A DNA stretch of 64,000 nucleotides from JABGQS01 sp963666505 (GCA_963666505.2 CAXXXL010000001.1:1-64000); one strand, 5' to 3'; shown: positions 17,343 through 26,908, numbered from the stretch's first letter. Notes: generated by a model from the letters alone, not told the origin. A program made the numbers and translations.

Positions 17343-18287
17343 ATGGATAAACAAGTAGCAAAACAAAATACAAAAGGAAAAATGAACAAGCAGCTATTGA
17401 TGGTTGACCTACCATTGCTTGATAAGGCAACATTGTTTGCATCGGATAAATCCATTGCAAGAGCACCATTCCCTTGTGATAGAAAAATGCCTGTAGAAAT
17501 GATAACCGCAATACCTAAAATGATTAGTGCGATGACAACGTTCTTTAAGTCAAGAAGGATTATACAAAGAACAAAAGTAAAAACTGAAGAAAAGACCATT
17601 ACAACGGATGAATTTAAGCAAATAATTTCCAAACTAAAAAGCTGCAACATCGATAATATCGGCTATGTAAAAATCAGTGATATGGATGTATTCAAACACT
17701 ATGGAGTTCCCTATAAAAATGTAATTATATTTACTGCACATCAGGAAACCGAACCCATACTTACATCACCTAGCATAGACAGCCAAGTGGAGGTAGGCAG
17801 GATATACGGTGTAACAGGAAAAGCATCTAATGAATTGTCCATAATGCTTGAAAATATGGGCTATGGTGCAATGCCGTCTCATTCTTTAGGAGGAGTAATC
17901 GACTATACAAAGTTAGGATATTTAGCAGGACTTGGTTGTATAGGCAGGCATGGGCTTTTAATTGAACCTGCAAGCGGACCTAACCACAGATTGGGTGCTG
18001 TTTTTACAAACATTAGTAATTTGGGTGAATACTTTAACAGCACAAATGAGTATATGTGGATACAGGACTTCTGTGTTAAATGTGGTAAGTGCATAAGAAA
18101 ATGTCCTATAAATGCTATTAAAAAAGAGCCGACTATAAACGAAAACGGCTATACAACCTGTATTGAACATGAAAAATGTGGTGTCGAGTTTGGTGATAAA
18201 TATGGCTGTAATATATGCGTTGCCGTATGCCCATTCACAACTGTGGGATATGAGAAAATCAAAAAGTCATTTTTGAAAGAAGATTAG
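17343..18287 (+). CDS. 4Fe-4S protein related to epoxyqueuosine reductase / reductive dehalogenases
   Basis: A 314-residue protein. Residues about 130-230 (GRIYGVTGKASNELSIMLEN, GYLAGLGCIGRHGLLI) match the cofactor-binding region shared by QueG-like and reductive-dehalogenase-like proteins. The C-terminus has two ferredoxin clusters: CVKCGKCIRKCP and a second set ending CNICVAVCPF. There is no Tat signal, so it is probably cytosolic. It is not QueG itself, which has a different C-terminus. It follows a MarR regulator in one operon, suggesting induction by a small molecule; its substrate is unknown. Confidence 0.8.
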   Translation: MDKQVAKQNTKGKMNKQLLMVDLPLLDKATLFASDKSIARAPFPCDRKMPVEMITAIPKMISAMTTFFKSRRIIQRTKVKTEEKTITTDEFKQIISKLKSCNIDNIGYVKISDMDVFKHYGVPYKNVIIFTAHQETEPILTSPSIDSQVEVGRIYGVTGKASNELSIMLENMGYGAMPSHSLGGVIDYTKLGYLAGLGCIGRHGLLIEPASGPNHRLGAVFTNISNLGEYFNSTNEYMWIQDFCVKCGKCIRKCPINAIKKEPTINENGYTTCIEHEKCGVEFGDKYGCNICVAVCPFTTVGYEKIKKSFLKED

Positions 18288-18290
18288 AAA

Positions 18291-18407
18291 ATGAAAATTA
18301 TATTTCCATCTATAGATAAATATGTTGCAGAAGATGATAAACCAATAAAACCAAATGAATATAGCAGGAGCATTAATTATAGGAACAACGATTTAAAACA
18401 GAATTGA
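18291..18407 (+). CDS. Small ORF, probably a truncated gene start
   Basis: A 38-codon ORF (MKIIFPSIDKYVAEDDKPI...) begins 3 bp after the iron-sulfur protein stop and looks like the natural N-terminus of a third operon gene cut short. No ribosome site is clear and the end (NDLKQN) looks arbitrary. Not recognised. Confidence 0.35.
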   Translation: MKIIFPSIDKYVAEDDKPIKPNEYSRSINYRNNDLKQN

Positions 18408-18422
18408 AAATAAAATATCCAT

Positions 18423-18441
18423 TTTAGTTTACCAGTTACAC
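18423..18441 (-). promoter_or_regulatory. Putative operator, 19-bp repeated site copy B
   Basis: Exact reverse complement of 12063-12081. It lies just after the MarR/iron-sulfur operon and about 240 bp before the LRR gene. Confidence 0.4.
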
Positions 18442-18677
18442 ATGGAAATTTAATTTATTAAAAAAATCGGATTTCTTATACAATACCTCTTTCGCGCACT
18501 GTGCTTTATTTTAAGAGGTCATTCCCAATTAATGGGGATAGACCTCTCAGCTTAGATTTGTTTACTTCTTTTTAGGAGGGAGGCCAATTAATATAACTCT
18601 CTTAATTTTCGTGTAATCGTTTAATTTTGCATTTGTATATGCTAATATATATTTTATAGAATAAAAAGAGGTTATTT

Positions 18678-20348
18678 ATGCATAAACTATCTAAATCGTT
18701 TATTTTTTATATTTTAATTATTTCTTTAGCTATTTCAATTGCTATTAGTCTATATGTTATGAATGAACACCAAAAAACTATGGTAGCTCTTGAAAAGAAA
18801 TACAGTACTACTGAGCTTGTAATACAAGAAAAATATATGCTTGACATAGATGATCTATACAAATACGAGAACCTTTCACTTCTTGACATACATGAGATCA
18901 AAATTAATAAAGATGAGTTTGAGGCGCTTTCAATAGCTTTTCCTAAATGTCAAATACTCTGGACAGTTCCATTGAAAAGTGCCGTATATGACGGGAGTTT
19001 TGCTTCTGATGTTCTTACCCTTAGTTTGCCAAGTATCACAAAAGAAGACTTTCCGTTGCTTTCCTATTTTTCTAACCTTGAACAAATAGAAGTGTGTACC
19101 GTTTCCTGTTATGATGATCTGATAGATTTTCAAAATTCTAATACAGATATTAATTGCTTATGGAAAGTTAAGATCGGTGAGCAGGAATTTTCAAACAAAC
19201 GAGACAGCATAACCTGCCCCGCTAGCAGTTTATTCGAACTTTTTGATAAGCTGAAGTATATGCCGAATGTAAAAAACGTAGATTTAACAGGGAACACTCC
19301 GGAGCCGCATAAACTTGTTTCTTTGATAAATACATATCCCTATACAAAGTTTAATTTTAAAATGGATGTATGCGGTATAGAATTTGATTCTGATTCAGTA
19401 AATATGGATTTGAAAAACAATCTAAACATTGACTTAACAGAAATCGAAGAGAGACTTGTATGTTTTAAAAACTTAGAAAATGTAGATCTTCGTGAATGTG
19501 CCGTAGATAACGATCTTATGTTAGATTTATGCGAATTGCATCCAAATGTAATATTTGACTGGACTTTTTCTCTTTACGAACAAACGATCACTACAGTTGA
19601 TGAGGTCATAGATCTCAGTGGCATCAAACTCTCCGGTATTGAGCAGATACAACAAATAGTGCCATATATGCATGAATTAAAACGTGTGGATATGAGAAAC
19701 TGCGGTTTAAATAATGAGACTATGGACGTTTTGTTTACATCATTCCCAGACATAAAATTCGTGTGGAACATAAAAGTAGGAAGTCACGTAATACCAACTG
19801 ATGTGCAGTGTTTCTCTATGAAAAACTATTCAAAAGCCGCTTCCAATGCAAGTGAATTTGTACGTATTTATGACTGTGAAGTTTTAAAATACTGCACAGA
19901 CCTTATAGCCCTTGATCTAGGTCATAACTATATAGAAGACATCTCACCGCTTGCCGGGCTCAAAAAGATGCGGGTGCTCATACTTGCAGACAACTGCATC
20001 ACAGACATTTCTGCACTTGCCGGGATGGAAGAACTTGAGTACTTTGAGTTCTTTATGAACGACGTAACGGATATAAGCGTCCTTGGAGAGCTGACAAACC
20101 TAATTGACATAAACTGCGTAAGAAACAGCATTTCAGATGCCAGCCCCCTATATAATTGTAAAAAGCTTGACAGGGTATGGATTTCCATGAATAATCTCTC
20201 CGAGGACCAGAAACAATTACTTAAAGAGAATCTCTCGGATTGCACTTTTAACTTCACGGTTTGGAGCTCTACCGATGGGGGATGGCGTGAGGTCGATAGA
20301 TTTTTCTGGGTAAGAGGGCTGTTCAAAAGCTATTATCTAAACGAATAG
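18678..20348 (+). CDS. Membrane-anchored leucine-rich-repeat protein
   Basis: A 556-residue protein with an N-terminal signal anchor (residues about 7-27) and the rest outside the membrane. Residues about 60-390 are weak, long repeats (VKNVDLTGN, LENVDLRECAVDN, LKRVDMRNCGLNN), and about 395-510 are clear LRRs (LIALDLGHNYIEDISPLAGL, MRVLILADNCITDISALAG) of the SDS22/internalin type. Function is probably protein binding at the cell surface. GAGG precedes ATG 18678. It opens a same-strand cluster of wall and surface proteins. Confidence 0.82.
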   Translation: MHKLSKSFIFYILIISLAISIAISLYVMNEHQKTMVALEKKYSTTELVIQEKYMLDIDDLYKYENLSLLDIHEIKINKDEFEALSIAFPKCQILWTVPLKSAVYDGSFASDVLTLSLPSITKEDFPLLSYFSNLEQIEVCTVSCYDDLIDFQNSNTDINCLWKVKIGEQEFSNKRDSITCPASSLFELFDKLKYMPNVKNVDLTGNTPEPHKLVSLINTYPYTKFNFKMDVCGIEFDSDSVNMDLKNNLNIDLTEIEERLVCFKNLENVDLRECAVDNDLMLDLCELHPNVIFDWTFSLYEQTITTVDEVIDLSGIKLSGIEQIQQIVPYMHELKRVDMRNCGLNNETMDVLFTSFPDIKFVWNIKVGSHVIPTDVQCFSMKNYSKAASNASEFVRIYDCEVLKYCTDLIALDLGHNYIEDISPLAGLKKMRVLILADNCITDISALAGMEELEYFEFFMNDVTDISVLGELTNLIDINCVRNSISDASPLYNCKKLDRVWISMNNLSEDQKQLLKENLSDCTFNFTVWSSTDGGWREVDRFFWVRGLFKSYYLNE

Positions 20349-20446
20349 GTGTTCTCAATTATATTCTAAGCATGCTTATACTTGCCAATTTTTTTGTTTT
20401 GTTTTATAATATTACATAATTTCTTTTACTTTAGGAGAATGGCTTA

Positions 20447-21346
20447 ATGAAAAAAAACATCCTGTTGCTACTTGCCGTATTTATTTTTTTTACCTGCTTT
20501 CCACTGACTACTCTTGCAGACTCTGACGCAGATTTTCTGTTTGAAAATTATGAGGAATTTTATGAACCAGATATAGCAAACGGACCGTGGGTATACCACT
20601 CCGAAAATCTTACTATATGCATAAAGATGTCTTATGAAAATAGACAGCTGTGCTATATTGCAGACATATATGTTCGTAACAACGAAAAGGCTTTTACGGG
20701 CTGGGCTAATATGAAACCTCCAGGAAGAGCTACCGAGCTTCCTCATATTATAGCAAGGAGATATAATGCAGTATTTGGCCTTGTTGGCGATTACATCTGT
20801 CATTCCGGCAATGACAAAGGAGTAAACATCCGTGACGGCAAAGTGTACTACGATGACGATGAAGCAGATGTTCTTGCTGTAATGCCAAACGGGGAGATGG
20901 AGGTCTATGCAAAAGGGACAATAACGGCTGATGAGCTGATTGCTCTTGGTGTAGAAGACACTCTTGCGTTTGGGCCTATAATAGTCGAGGATGGCGAAAT
21001 GACAAAAGCAGTTACAACACACCATCTAAAACCTGGCAATGTTAGAACAGGAATAGGGAAGATAGAGGACGGGCATTATATTGCCATAGTAACAAGAAGC
21101 AGATATACGTTTACACAGTATGCCCAACTTTTTATGAGTTATGGATGTCAGTGGGCTTTTAACCTCGACGGAGGGCACAGCGCTGCTATGATTATAATGG
21201 GAGAGCAGGTTAACGGGCATAGCCTCGAGACACTATATGCTGAAGTGACCGTGCGTCAAAGGCCTCTTTCCGATGTGCTTCTGTTAGGAAGAAGTAATCT
21301 TGTACCAGAACCCGAAGATGAGGCGAATTATCACGGAAGCAGGTAG
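20447..21346 (+). CDS. Secreted phosphodiester glycosidase (NAGPA domain)
   Basis: A 299-residue protein with a signal peptide (residues 1-24, cleavage near TLADS) and an NAGPA domain (phosphodiester-glycosidase, PF09992). Domain hallmarks are YNAVFGLVGDYI at the start of the fold, LAFGPIIVEDGE in the middle, RTGIGKIEDGHYIAIV, and the signature FNLDGGHSAAM near residue 250. Family members cleave sugar-phosphate diester bonds; in this wall-enzyme setting a teichoic-acid-like or polysaccharide linkage is a plausible target. ATG 20447 follows TTTAGGAGAATGGCTTA. The next gene starts 3 bp after its stop. Confidence 0.87.
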   Translation: MKKNILLLLAVFIFFTCFPLTTLADSDADFLFENYEEFYEPDIANGPWVYHSENLTICIKMSYENRQLCYIADIYVRNNEKAFTGWANMKPPGRATELPHIIARRYNAVFGLVGDYICHSGNDKGVNIRDGKVYYDDDEADVLAVMPNGEMEVYAKGTITADELIALGVEDTLAFGPIIVEDGEMTKAVTTHHLKPGNVRTGIGKIEDGHYIAIVTRSRYTFTQYAQLFMSYGCQWAFNLDGGHSAAMIIMGEQVNGHSLETLYAEVTVRQRPLSDVLLLGRSNLVPEPEDEANYHGSR

Positions 21347-21349
21347 ACC

Positions 21350-22879
21350 ATGGAATGCAATATAGACGTTAAGACAAACGAAAATATAAAAGAACAAGAA
21401 GCTTCAACAATAACAGTTAAAAATAAAAAAAGGAAAAAGAGACTAATTATCTTTTTTTTATGCACTATAGCTTTATTAATTGCCGCTACCTTATTTTGCA
21501 GTGTTTTCGATGACAATATAAGTTATGCAGTCGCTGACTCTAAACTCGAAAAAGGAGACGTTGCCGCTGCAAGACAAATATTTGTGAATCTCGGCAACTT
21601 TAATGATAGCAGAGACAGGGTGCTAAAGATAGATTATATAAACGCCTGCATAGTTATGGACAATGAAGATTATACCCGCGCTATACCAATGTTCGAGACG
21701 ATAATCTGCTACGCTGATTCTAAAGCAAGAATAGCGCAGTGCTATACGCTAATTGCAGACGGATATTTTGAAGTAGGGGAATATGATAGAGCCCGAAGAA
21801 ACTATGAGACAGCTTGTTGTGCGAGCGGAATAAAAAAGACAGACATCGCTTGGGGTGACAAGCTTTTTTCGAGCGACGACTATGAGGGCGCAGTCAAAAA
21901 GTGGCAGCCTTACGCTGATGAAAAGTATGTAAATGAAAGGCTCTTGGACGCAGACTATGAGCTTACGCTAATTGCCGCAGAGCGAGGTGACTTCAACGCA
22001 GTAATAAAAGCTAATATGCTGAGCTTCGACGAAAGGGCAGCCGCAGCCGCAGACATGCTGCTCATAATGCCTAAAAGCAGTACTGTTCCAATAGCAGCAA
22101 GCGAAACCCATATAGCTTATATAGATAAAGGAGGCATTGTTCACGCAGACGGAAGCAATTCTCACGGCCAGTGTGACGTAAGTTCGTGGCATGGAGTTGT
22201 ATCATTGTGCGCTTCCGGGCTCAACACATTTGGATTAAGATACGACGGCACTGTGATTGCGGTCGGCTCTGATGCTTTTTCACAGTGCGATGTTTCATCT
22301 TGGACTGATATCGTTTCTGTTGTTTCAACAGACAACGCTGTTTTCGGACTGACGTCAGAGGGTTCAGTGGTTTTTGCCGGAGGAATAGAAGGCTGGTATG
22401 AAGACGTTCTTGAGTGGTCAGGAATTGTAAAGATATGCGCAGGGATGGAACACATAGTTGCTCTTGACAGAGCAGGCAATGTATATACAACAGGCAAGAA
22501 CGAATACGGGCAGTGCGATGTTGCAGAAGAAACGGACATTAAAGATATTGCATGTGGCCCAATGCACACAATACTAATTAAAAACGATTGCAACGTTTAT
22601 ATAAAAGGGGTAGATGCTGCGTTTAAAGAGAGCCTTGAGACTAAGACAGATGCTGTTTCATCAAGTTCTTCGTGGTCACATATAGTATTTCAAGACTCTA
22701 ACGGCAGTCTAAGCGCTTACGGCTCAAACGGGCGTGGGCAATGTGATGTTTTGGGGTGGAAGGACATTATCTGGTATACGGCTAAAGCGAACTTTACTGT
22801 AGGTGTTAAAAATGACGGGAGCGTATTGACTACTGTACAAGGGCATACTCTTGACTGGCAGGTTCTCGTTTGGCAATAG
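21350..22879 (+). CDS. Membrane-anchored TPR-like plus RCC1-repeat protein
   Basis: A 509-residue protein with a cytoplasmic basic N-terminus (KNKKRKKR), one membrane segment (residues about 31-50), TPR-like helical repeats (about 55-235; LEKGDVAAARQIFVNLGNFN, DYTRAIPMFETI, FEVGEYDRARRNYETA), then RCC1-type beta-propeller blades (about 240-505). The blades repeat GSNSHGQCDVSSW and variants (AFSQCDVSSW, EYGQCDVAEE, GRGQCDVLGW) with H or T..L.DG motifs. The propeller would face outward and bind protein or glycan. It is only 3 bp behind the glycosidase gene, so the two are co-expressed. Confidence 0.85.
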   Translation: MECNIDVKTNENIKEQEASTITVKNKKRKKRLIIFFLCTIALLIAATLFCSVFDDNISYAVADSKLEKGDVAAARQIFVNLGNFNDSRDRVLKIDYINACIVMDNEDYTRAIPMFETIICYADSKARIAQCYTLIADGYFEVGEYDRARRNYETACCASGIKKTDIAWGDKLFSSDDYEGAVKKWQPYADEKYVNERLLDADYELTLIAAERGDFNAVIKANMLSFDERAAAAADMLLIMPKSSTVPIAASETHIAYIDKGGIVHADGSNSHGQCDVSSWHGVVSLCASGLNTFGLRYDGTVIAVGSDAFSQCDVSSWTDIVSVVSTDNAVFGLTSEGSVVFAGGIEGWYEDVLEWSGIVKICAGMEHIVALDRAGNVYTTGKNEYGQCDVAEETDIKDIACGPMHTILIKNDCNVYIKGVDAAFKESLETKTDAVSSSSSWSHIVFQDSNGSLSAYGSNGRGQCDVLGWKDIIWYTAKANFTVGVKNDGSVLTTVQGHTLDWQVLVWQ

Positions 22880-22940
22880 ATTTATATTGCAATGTGGTCT
22901 ATAATTGTGATATTGGTGAATATACTTTTGGAGAGGATGA

Positions 22941-24563
22941 ATGGCTAATTACAAAAGAAGACGTTATTATCACAGAACGCCGTATAATAAATATGCCCTG
23001 ATACGCAAAACGAAGAATCGTTTCGTTGTTTTTTTCAAGCGCTATATAAAGGCTTTAAGAAACCGTGATATTAAAACTGTTTTCATTACGGCAACTTTTT
23101 TGCTCGTATTTGTTATTTTGACAATAGTTATAACAGCAACTCTTTGTGGGGCTAAAGAGGTTAAAGTTAGTTCAGATATAGTATTAAATGATACTTTAGT
23201 TTCTAACAATACTACCACCACATACCCCAAACCTTCTTCGACGCCTTCACCTACACCGGCGCCAACACCAATTTTACTTGCTTTCGGTTATGAAAGCGAA
23301 GCTGTTATTAAGATTCAAGAGCAGCTCATGGACCTTGGTTACCTCGATTTCTGTGATGCAACGGAGTATTTTGGGTCTTCTACCGAAGCTGCGGTAAAGC
23401 TCTTTCAGCGCCAGCTTGGCAGAGAGCAGACAGGGATAGTTGATGATGAAATTTACAATGCAATGTTTAGTCCGGATGCTGAAGACTATATACTGTATCT
23501 GGAGGCAGAAGGCGATGACGTAAGAGAGGTTCAGGATCGGCTCTATCAGATGGGATATATTATAGATAAAGCATATCTGACAGGATACTTTGGAGATATC
23601 ACAAAAGAAGCTGTAATAGCTTTCCAGAAAAACAATAATATTGGTTCTGATGGTAAAGTTGGTCCTAGGACGTTTGAAGCGCTCTATAGCACTGATGCTA
23701 AAGCAAACATACTATCTTTCGGAGAAGAAAGTGATATAGTATTAAAATATCAGGAAAAGCTTGCAAAACTAGCATATCTTACTACTAAGCCTGACGGCAA
23801 ATATGGCCATGATACTTCTGCTGCGGTGAAAATGTTTCAGGAGAAGAACGGTTTGATTGTTGATGGATATCTGGGGCCTGCAACTAGAGAGCTAATTGAT
23901 TCTGGTGAAGCGCAGCCAAACGCCCTCAGCATAGGCGATTCCGGGAATACAGTTTTTAATGTTCAAAGGATGTTGGTATATGCAAACTGCCTATCAAGCT
24001 CTTCCACGACAGGCTATTATGGAAGTGTTACCGAAGCAGCAGTTAGGCTGTTTCAAGCGACCAACAAGTTGTCAATTGACGGCAAGGCGGGTAAACAGAC
24101 AATTGGGTTGCTTACGGGCGGTGAGTATAAAAAAGCTACAGCGCCGATAACGGGAGGGAGCGTAATCTCATCTCCTTCAACAGACAAAATTGCTGACATG
24201 ATAGCAGTAGCAAGAACTAAATTGGGGTTCCCATATGTTCGCGGGGGCAAAGGGCCTAACAAGTTTGACTGCTCTGGGTTCGTTTATTGGGCGCTTAGGC
24301 AAACCGGAATAAAACAAAGTTATCTTACATCATATGGATGGCGCTCTTACACTAAGTACACGAGAATTACTGACATTGATGCCCTAAAACCGGGTGATGT
24401 TATAGTTTTCCATATCAATGGTCTTGGCTCTACAAAAGGACATGTAGGGCTAGTAAGCACAAATACACTTATGATACATGCTCTTAACGATGTCGTTAAA
24501 GAAACGAGTTATAAGCAGACTTACTGGAGGCAGAGGTTTATTTGTGCCTACAGAATATTCTAA
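22941..24563 (+). CDS. Peptidoglycan-binding NlpC/P60 hydrolase with four PG-binding repeats
   Basis: A 540-residue bitopic membrane protein: basic N-terminus, membrane segment (residues about 47-70), Pro/Thr linker (PSSTPSPTPAPTPI), four PG_binding_1 domains (each with A.K.FQ and DG..GP.T variants) over residues about 115-385, then an NlpC/P60 peptidase domain (about 415-540). The catalytic Cys is in KFDCSGFVYWAL and the His in GHVGLVS. It would cut peptide stems (D-Glu-diamino acid bonds) of peptidoglycan at the outer membrane face. ATG 22941 follows GGAGAGG. Four binding repeats is more than usual. Confidence 0.93.
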   Translation: MANYKRRRYYHRTPYNKYALIRKTKNRFVVFFKRYIKALRNRDIKTVFITATFLLVFVILTIVITATLCGAKEVKVSSDIVLNDTLVSNNTTTTYPKPSSTPSPTPAPTPILLAFGYESEAVIKIQEQLMDLGYLDFCDATEYFGSSTEAAVKLFQRQLGREQTGIVDDEIYNAMFSPDAEDYILYLEAEGDDVREVQDRLYQMGYIIDKAYLTGYFGDITKEAVIAFQKNNNIGSDGKVGPRTFEALYSTDAKANILSFGEESDIVLKYQEKLAKLAYLTTKPDGKYGHDTSAAVKMFQEKNGLIVDGYLGPATRELIDSGEAQPNALSIGDSGNTVFNVQRMLVYANCLSSSSTTGYYGSVTEAAVRLFQATNKLSIDGKAGKQTIGLLTGGEYKKATAPITGGSVISSPSTDKIADMIAVARTKLGFPYVRGGKGPNKFDCSGFVYWALRQTGIKQSYLTSYGWRSYTKYTRITDIDALKPGDVIVFHINGLGSTKGHVGLVSTNTLMIHALNDVVKETSYKQTYWRQRFICAYRIF

Positions 24564-24792
24564 GTTCCAATTTAGATTCTGGAGAATTTTTTTGTAGATT
24601 ATTCTTAATATTGGAAAATAGGATTTTGGTGCAAAATATTGCAGAAAAAGTATGCGATATGCTTGAGTATTATATTTTCAATTACATAATGTATTTGAAT
24701 GACTTTTTGTACCAGATCCGTTAAATACAAGGGTAACGTATAGGAATAATTTTGACACGATTTTAAAAAAATATATAGGATATTATTTACAA

Positions 24793-25923
24793 ATGAACAG
24801 GTTATCTTATAGCAAAGAAAAAATTAAAAAGATTATTTCAATTTTAATAATCTCATGTCTTATTATTGCAGCGGGGGGTTCCGACACGGTAAGCTCTCAT
24901 CAGAATAATACTGTAGAAATTGTAGCTATTGAAGAATCTATACTTGAACATACACCTATGCCTACAGAAGAGCTTATACCTGTGTCTACACCTGTGCTTA
25001 CAGAAGAACCTACACCTATGCCTACGCTTGAACTGTATCCAATCAAAGTGCTTCAAGGCGCGATGAAAAAAGAAGTCGCAATGCTGCAAAAAAGGCTTCT
25101 AAGTCTTGGATATTATCTTTCAGATGAAACTTTAGGGACATACGGAAACAAGACCACTGTTGCGGTATCCGAGTTTCAGCTGCAAAACGGACTGGAGCAG
25201 TCGGGAACAGCTGATACAGAGACGTGCGCACTGCTTTTCTCGTGCGATGCGATGCGATGTATCAATTTTGCAGAACTCGCACCGACGGTAAATATGACGT
25301 TTGAAGAACTAGCAGGGGACGATGGTATCAGGGAATATCCGGAAGGTTACCCCGCATCCGAAACATACTATATTATAGTTGATATCGCATTCCAGGTAGT
25401 AATGGTATATACAAAGGACGGAGCCGGAGACTATACTGTTCCGGTTAGATACATGCTCTGCTCGACCGGTACAGGCAACAGAACTCCGATAGGATTGTTT
25501 AAGCTGGATACTTATAAGCTGCGTTTTTCAAAGTTCAGGCGTGATGGGCGTTACGGGCAGTATTGGACGCAGATATTCAGAGCTTATTATTTTCACACCT
25601 TCCTCTATAAAAAGGGAAACGCATCTTCATATGACGAGAGCACTTATCTTGAGCTGGGCAGCAAAGCTTCGCACGGCTGTATAAGGCTTACCGTTCCTGA
25701 TGCGAGGTGGGTATGATATAACATAGGTTATGGCACACAGTGCGAGATACGTAAGGGCAACCCTGATAACACGGCTATTGCAATGATACGTGAACAGCTT
25801 ATAATTGCGAAACTCCCTGAGGAGCGTGTAGAACTTGTTGCGGAAGAGATCCCAAACACAGATAACTGGTTGATTGAGAATATCAAAATCGAGATCCCAT
25901 ATATTCAAGGATCCCAGAACTAA
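24793..25923 (+). pseudogene. L,D-transpeptidase (YkuD) with PG-binding domain, interrupted by in-frame TGA
   Basis: The frame encodes a hydrophobic N-terminus, a Thr/Pro/Glu linker (TPMPTEE repeats), a PG_binding_1 domain (residues about 85-150) and a YkuD catalytic domain with the active-site motif SHGCIRL. It hits TGA at 25714-25716 right after DARWV. The same frame continues YNIGYGTQCEIRKGNPDN for 69 more codons, the expected end of the domain. Most relatives read W[VI]Y[DE]N here, so TATGAT seems to have become TGATAT. The catalytic Cys remains upstream. The usual lipobox Cys is Gly (LIIAAGGSD). Confidence 0.75.
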
Positions 25924-26154
25924 GGCAAAACGATGATACTGTACAAGCTGTTTGCAAACAGAGTGGCCTACCCCCAGGATCACTACAGTGCAGAAAGTGT
26001 TTTTTTGCATATAAAACAACAAATAAACATCTGGGATTTTCAAGTTGAAATTTGTCAGGTTTACATCGGTCCAGTTGAACCAGAGCAGAGAACATTCCTA
26101 GATAGTTATTAATATTTAAAGATGGGTCGAGAAACTCAAATCTTCAGTTAAAAA

Positions 26155-26529
26155 GTGAAGTTCTCCTACAAAAACGGTCTATACAATGTTAGTTTTGCGA
26201 ATTTTGATTTCAAATCAGCCGAAGAATTAGAAACTTTAAGCAATTCACTGGAAGAGGCACAAGCTACAATTCTGCATATACAGGGGGAGCTTGATGATTC
26301 AATGGAGCAGACAAGAAGGCTTAGAGAAGAGCTTACAGATGTGCAGGATGAACCTCAAGTAAAAGAGAAAGAAGCTAAAGAAGTGTCTGTAGTGGTTGAG
26401 TCTGTTAGGGTTTCATTAGTTATATATATATATATAGTTTCGTTAGTCACGGTTCTGCTATTGAGTATACTAATTACTATGTTGTTTTACAAAGGTGGCT
26501 TGTTCAAAAGAACTGGAGTAAAAAATTAG
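26155..26529 (+). CDS. Hypothetical coiled-coil protein with C-terminal membrane anchor
   Basis: An ORF of up to 124 residues: a coiled coil (residues about 20-75, SAEELETLSNSLEEAQATIL and heptads after it), then a strongly hydrophobic segment (about 87-113) and a short basic end (FKRTGVKN). A stop codon lies two codons before GTG 26155, and no ribosome site is seen, so it may be the tail of a longer lost protein. Not recognised. Confidence 0.4.
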   Translation: MKFSYKNGLYNVSFANFDFKSAEELETLSNSLEEAQATILHIQGELDDSMEQTRRLREELTDVQDEPQVKEKEAKEVSVVVESVRVSLVIYIYIVSLVTVLLLSILITMLFYKGGLFKRTGVKN

Positions 26530-26693
26530 TTTTGATAGCGTCTTTATATTCACGGGAGGCGTCTAAAATAGCCTAATGAGCGAAAGAAATTGTTATTGTC
26601 AAACATTTTTCCTTGCTTTGGAGGTGCGGGCGAAAAATGTAGTTAATCGGTGGTGCAATAAAAACATTTAATAATATAAATTTTAACCCCTGT

Positions 26694-26725
26694 GAGCGGA
26701 CACGAGCCATCGTGCCCGCTCTTTA
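26694..26725. terminator. Strong hairpin, probable terminator
   Basis: GAGCGGACACGA pairs with TCGTGCCCGCTC around a GCCA loop with one mismatch; a short T-rich tail (TTTAT) follows on the plus strand. Confidence 0.55.
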
Positions 26726-26876
26726 TATCACTTTGGGGTCATAGCCGATACAGAGTATTTATACGAAACAAAGCGATTTTCAAACAATTATTGACCTTAT
26801 AATGCCTCATAAATAGAGGATTGTTTGCGTACCGTGAATACGAGAAAAATATCGCAGATATTGTACCAGCAAGCAT

Positions 26877-26908
26877 AGCCTGGAGATATCTCCAGGCGCT
26901 TTTCTTTT
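26877..26908 (+). terminator. Perfect palindrome followed by T-rich tract
   Basis: GCCTGGAGATATCTCCAGGC is a perfect 20-bp palindrome, followed by GCTTTTCTTTT. Confidence 0.6.

Noticed and set aside
18509..18548. A terminator or riboswitch before the LRR gene
   Set aside because: AAGAGGTC/GACCTCT with an inner ATTCCC/GGGGAT hairpin is visible, but no T run follows and no known riboswitch pattern is seen.
22162..22593. Antisense ORF inside the RCC1-repeat gene
   Set aside because: The repeated, Ser/Thr/Pro-rich translation is the mirror of the RCC1 codons; the sense strand has a clear protein family.
10097..25716. An alternative genetic code or general stop readthrough explaining the in-frame TAG and TGA
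   Set aside because: TAA, TAG and TGA all end intact genes at natural positions here (for example TGA after the flavin oxidoreductase at 13437, TAG after the MarR regulator at 17340), so the standard code fits and the two cases look like mutations.
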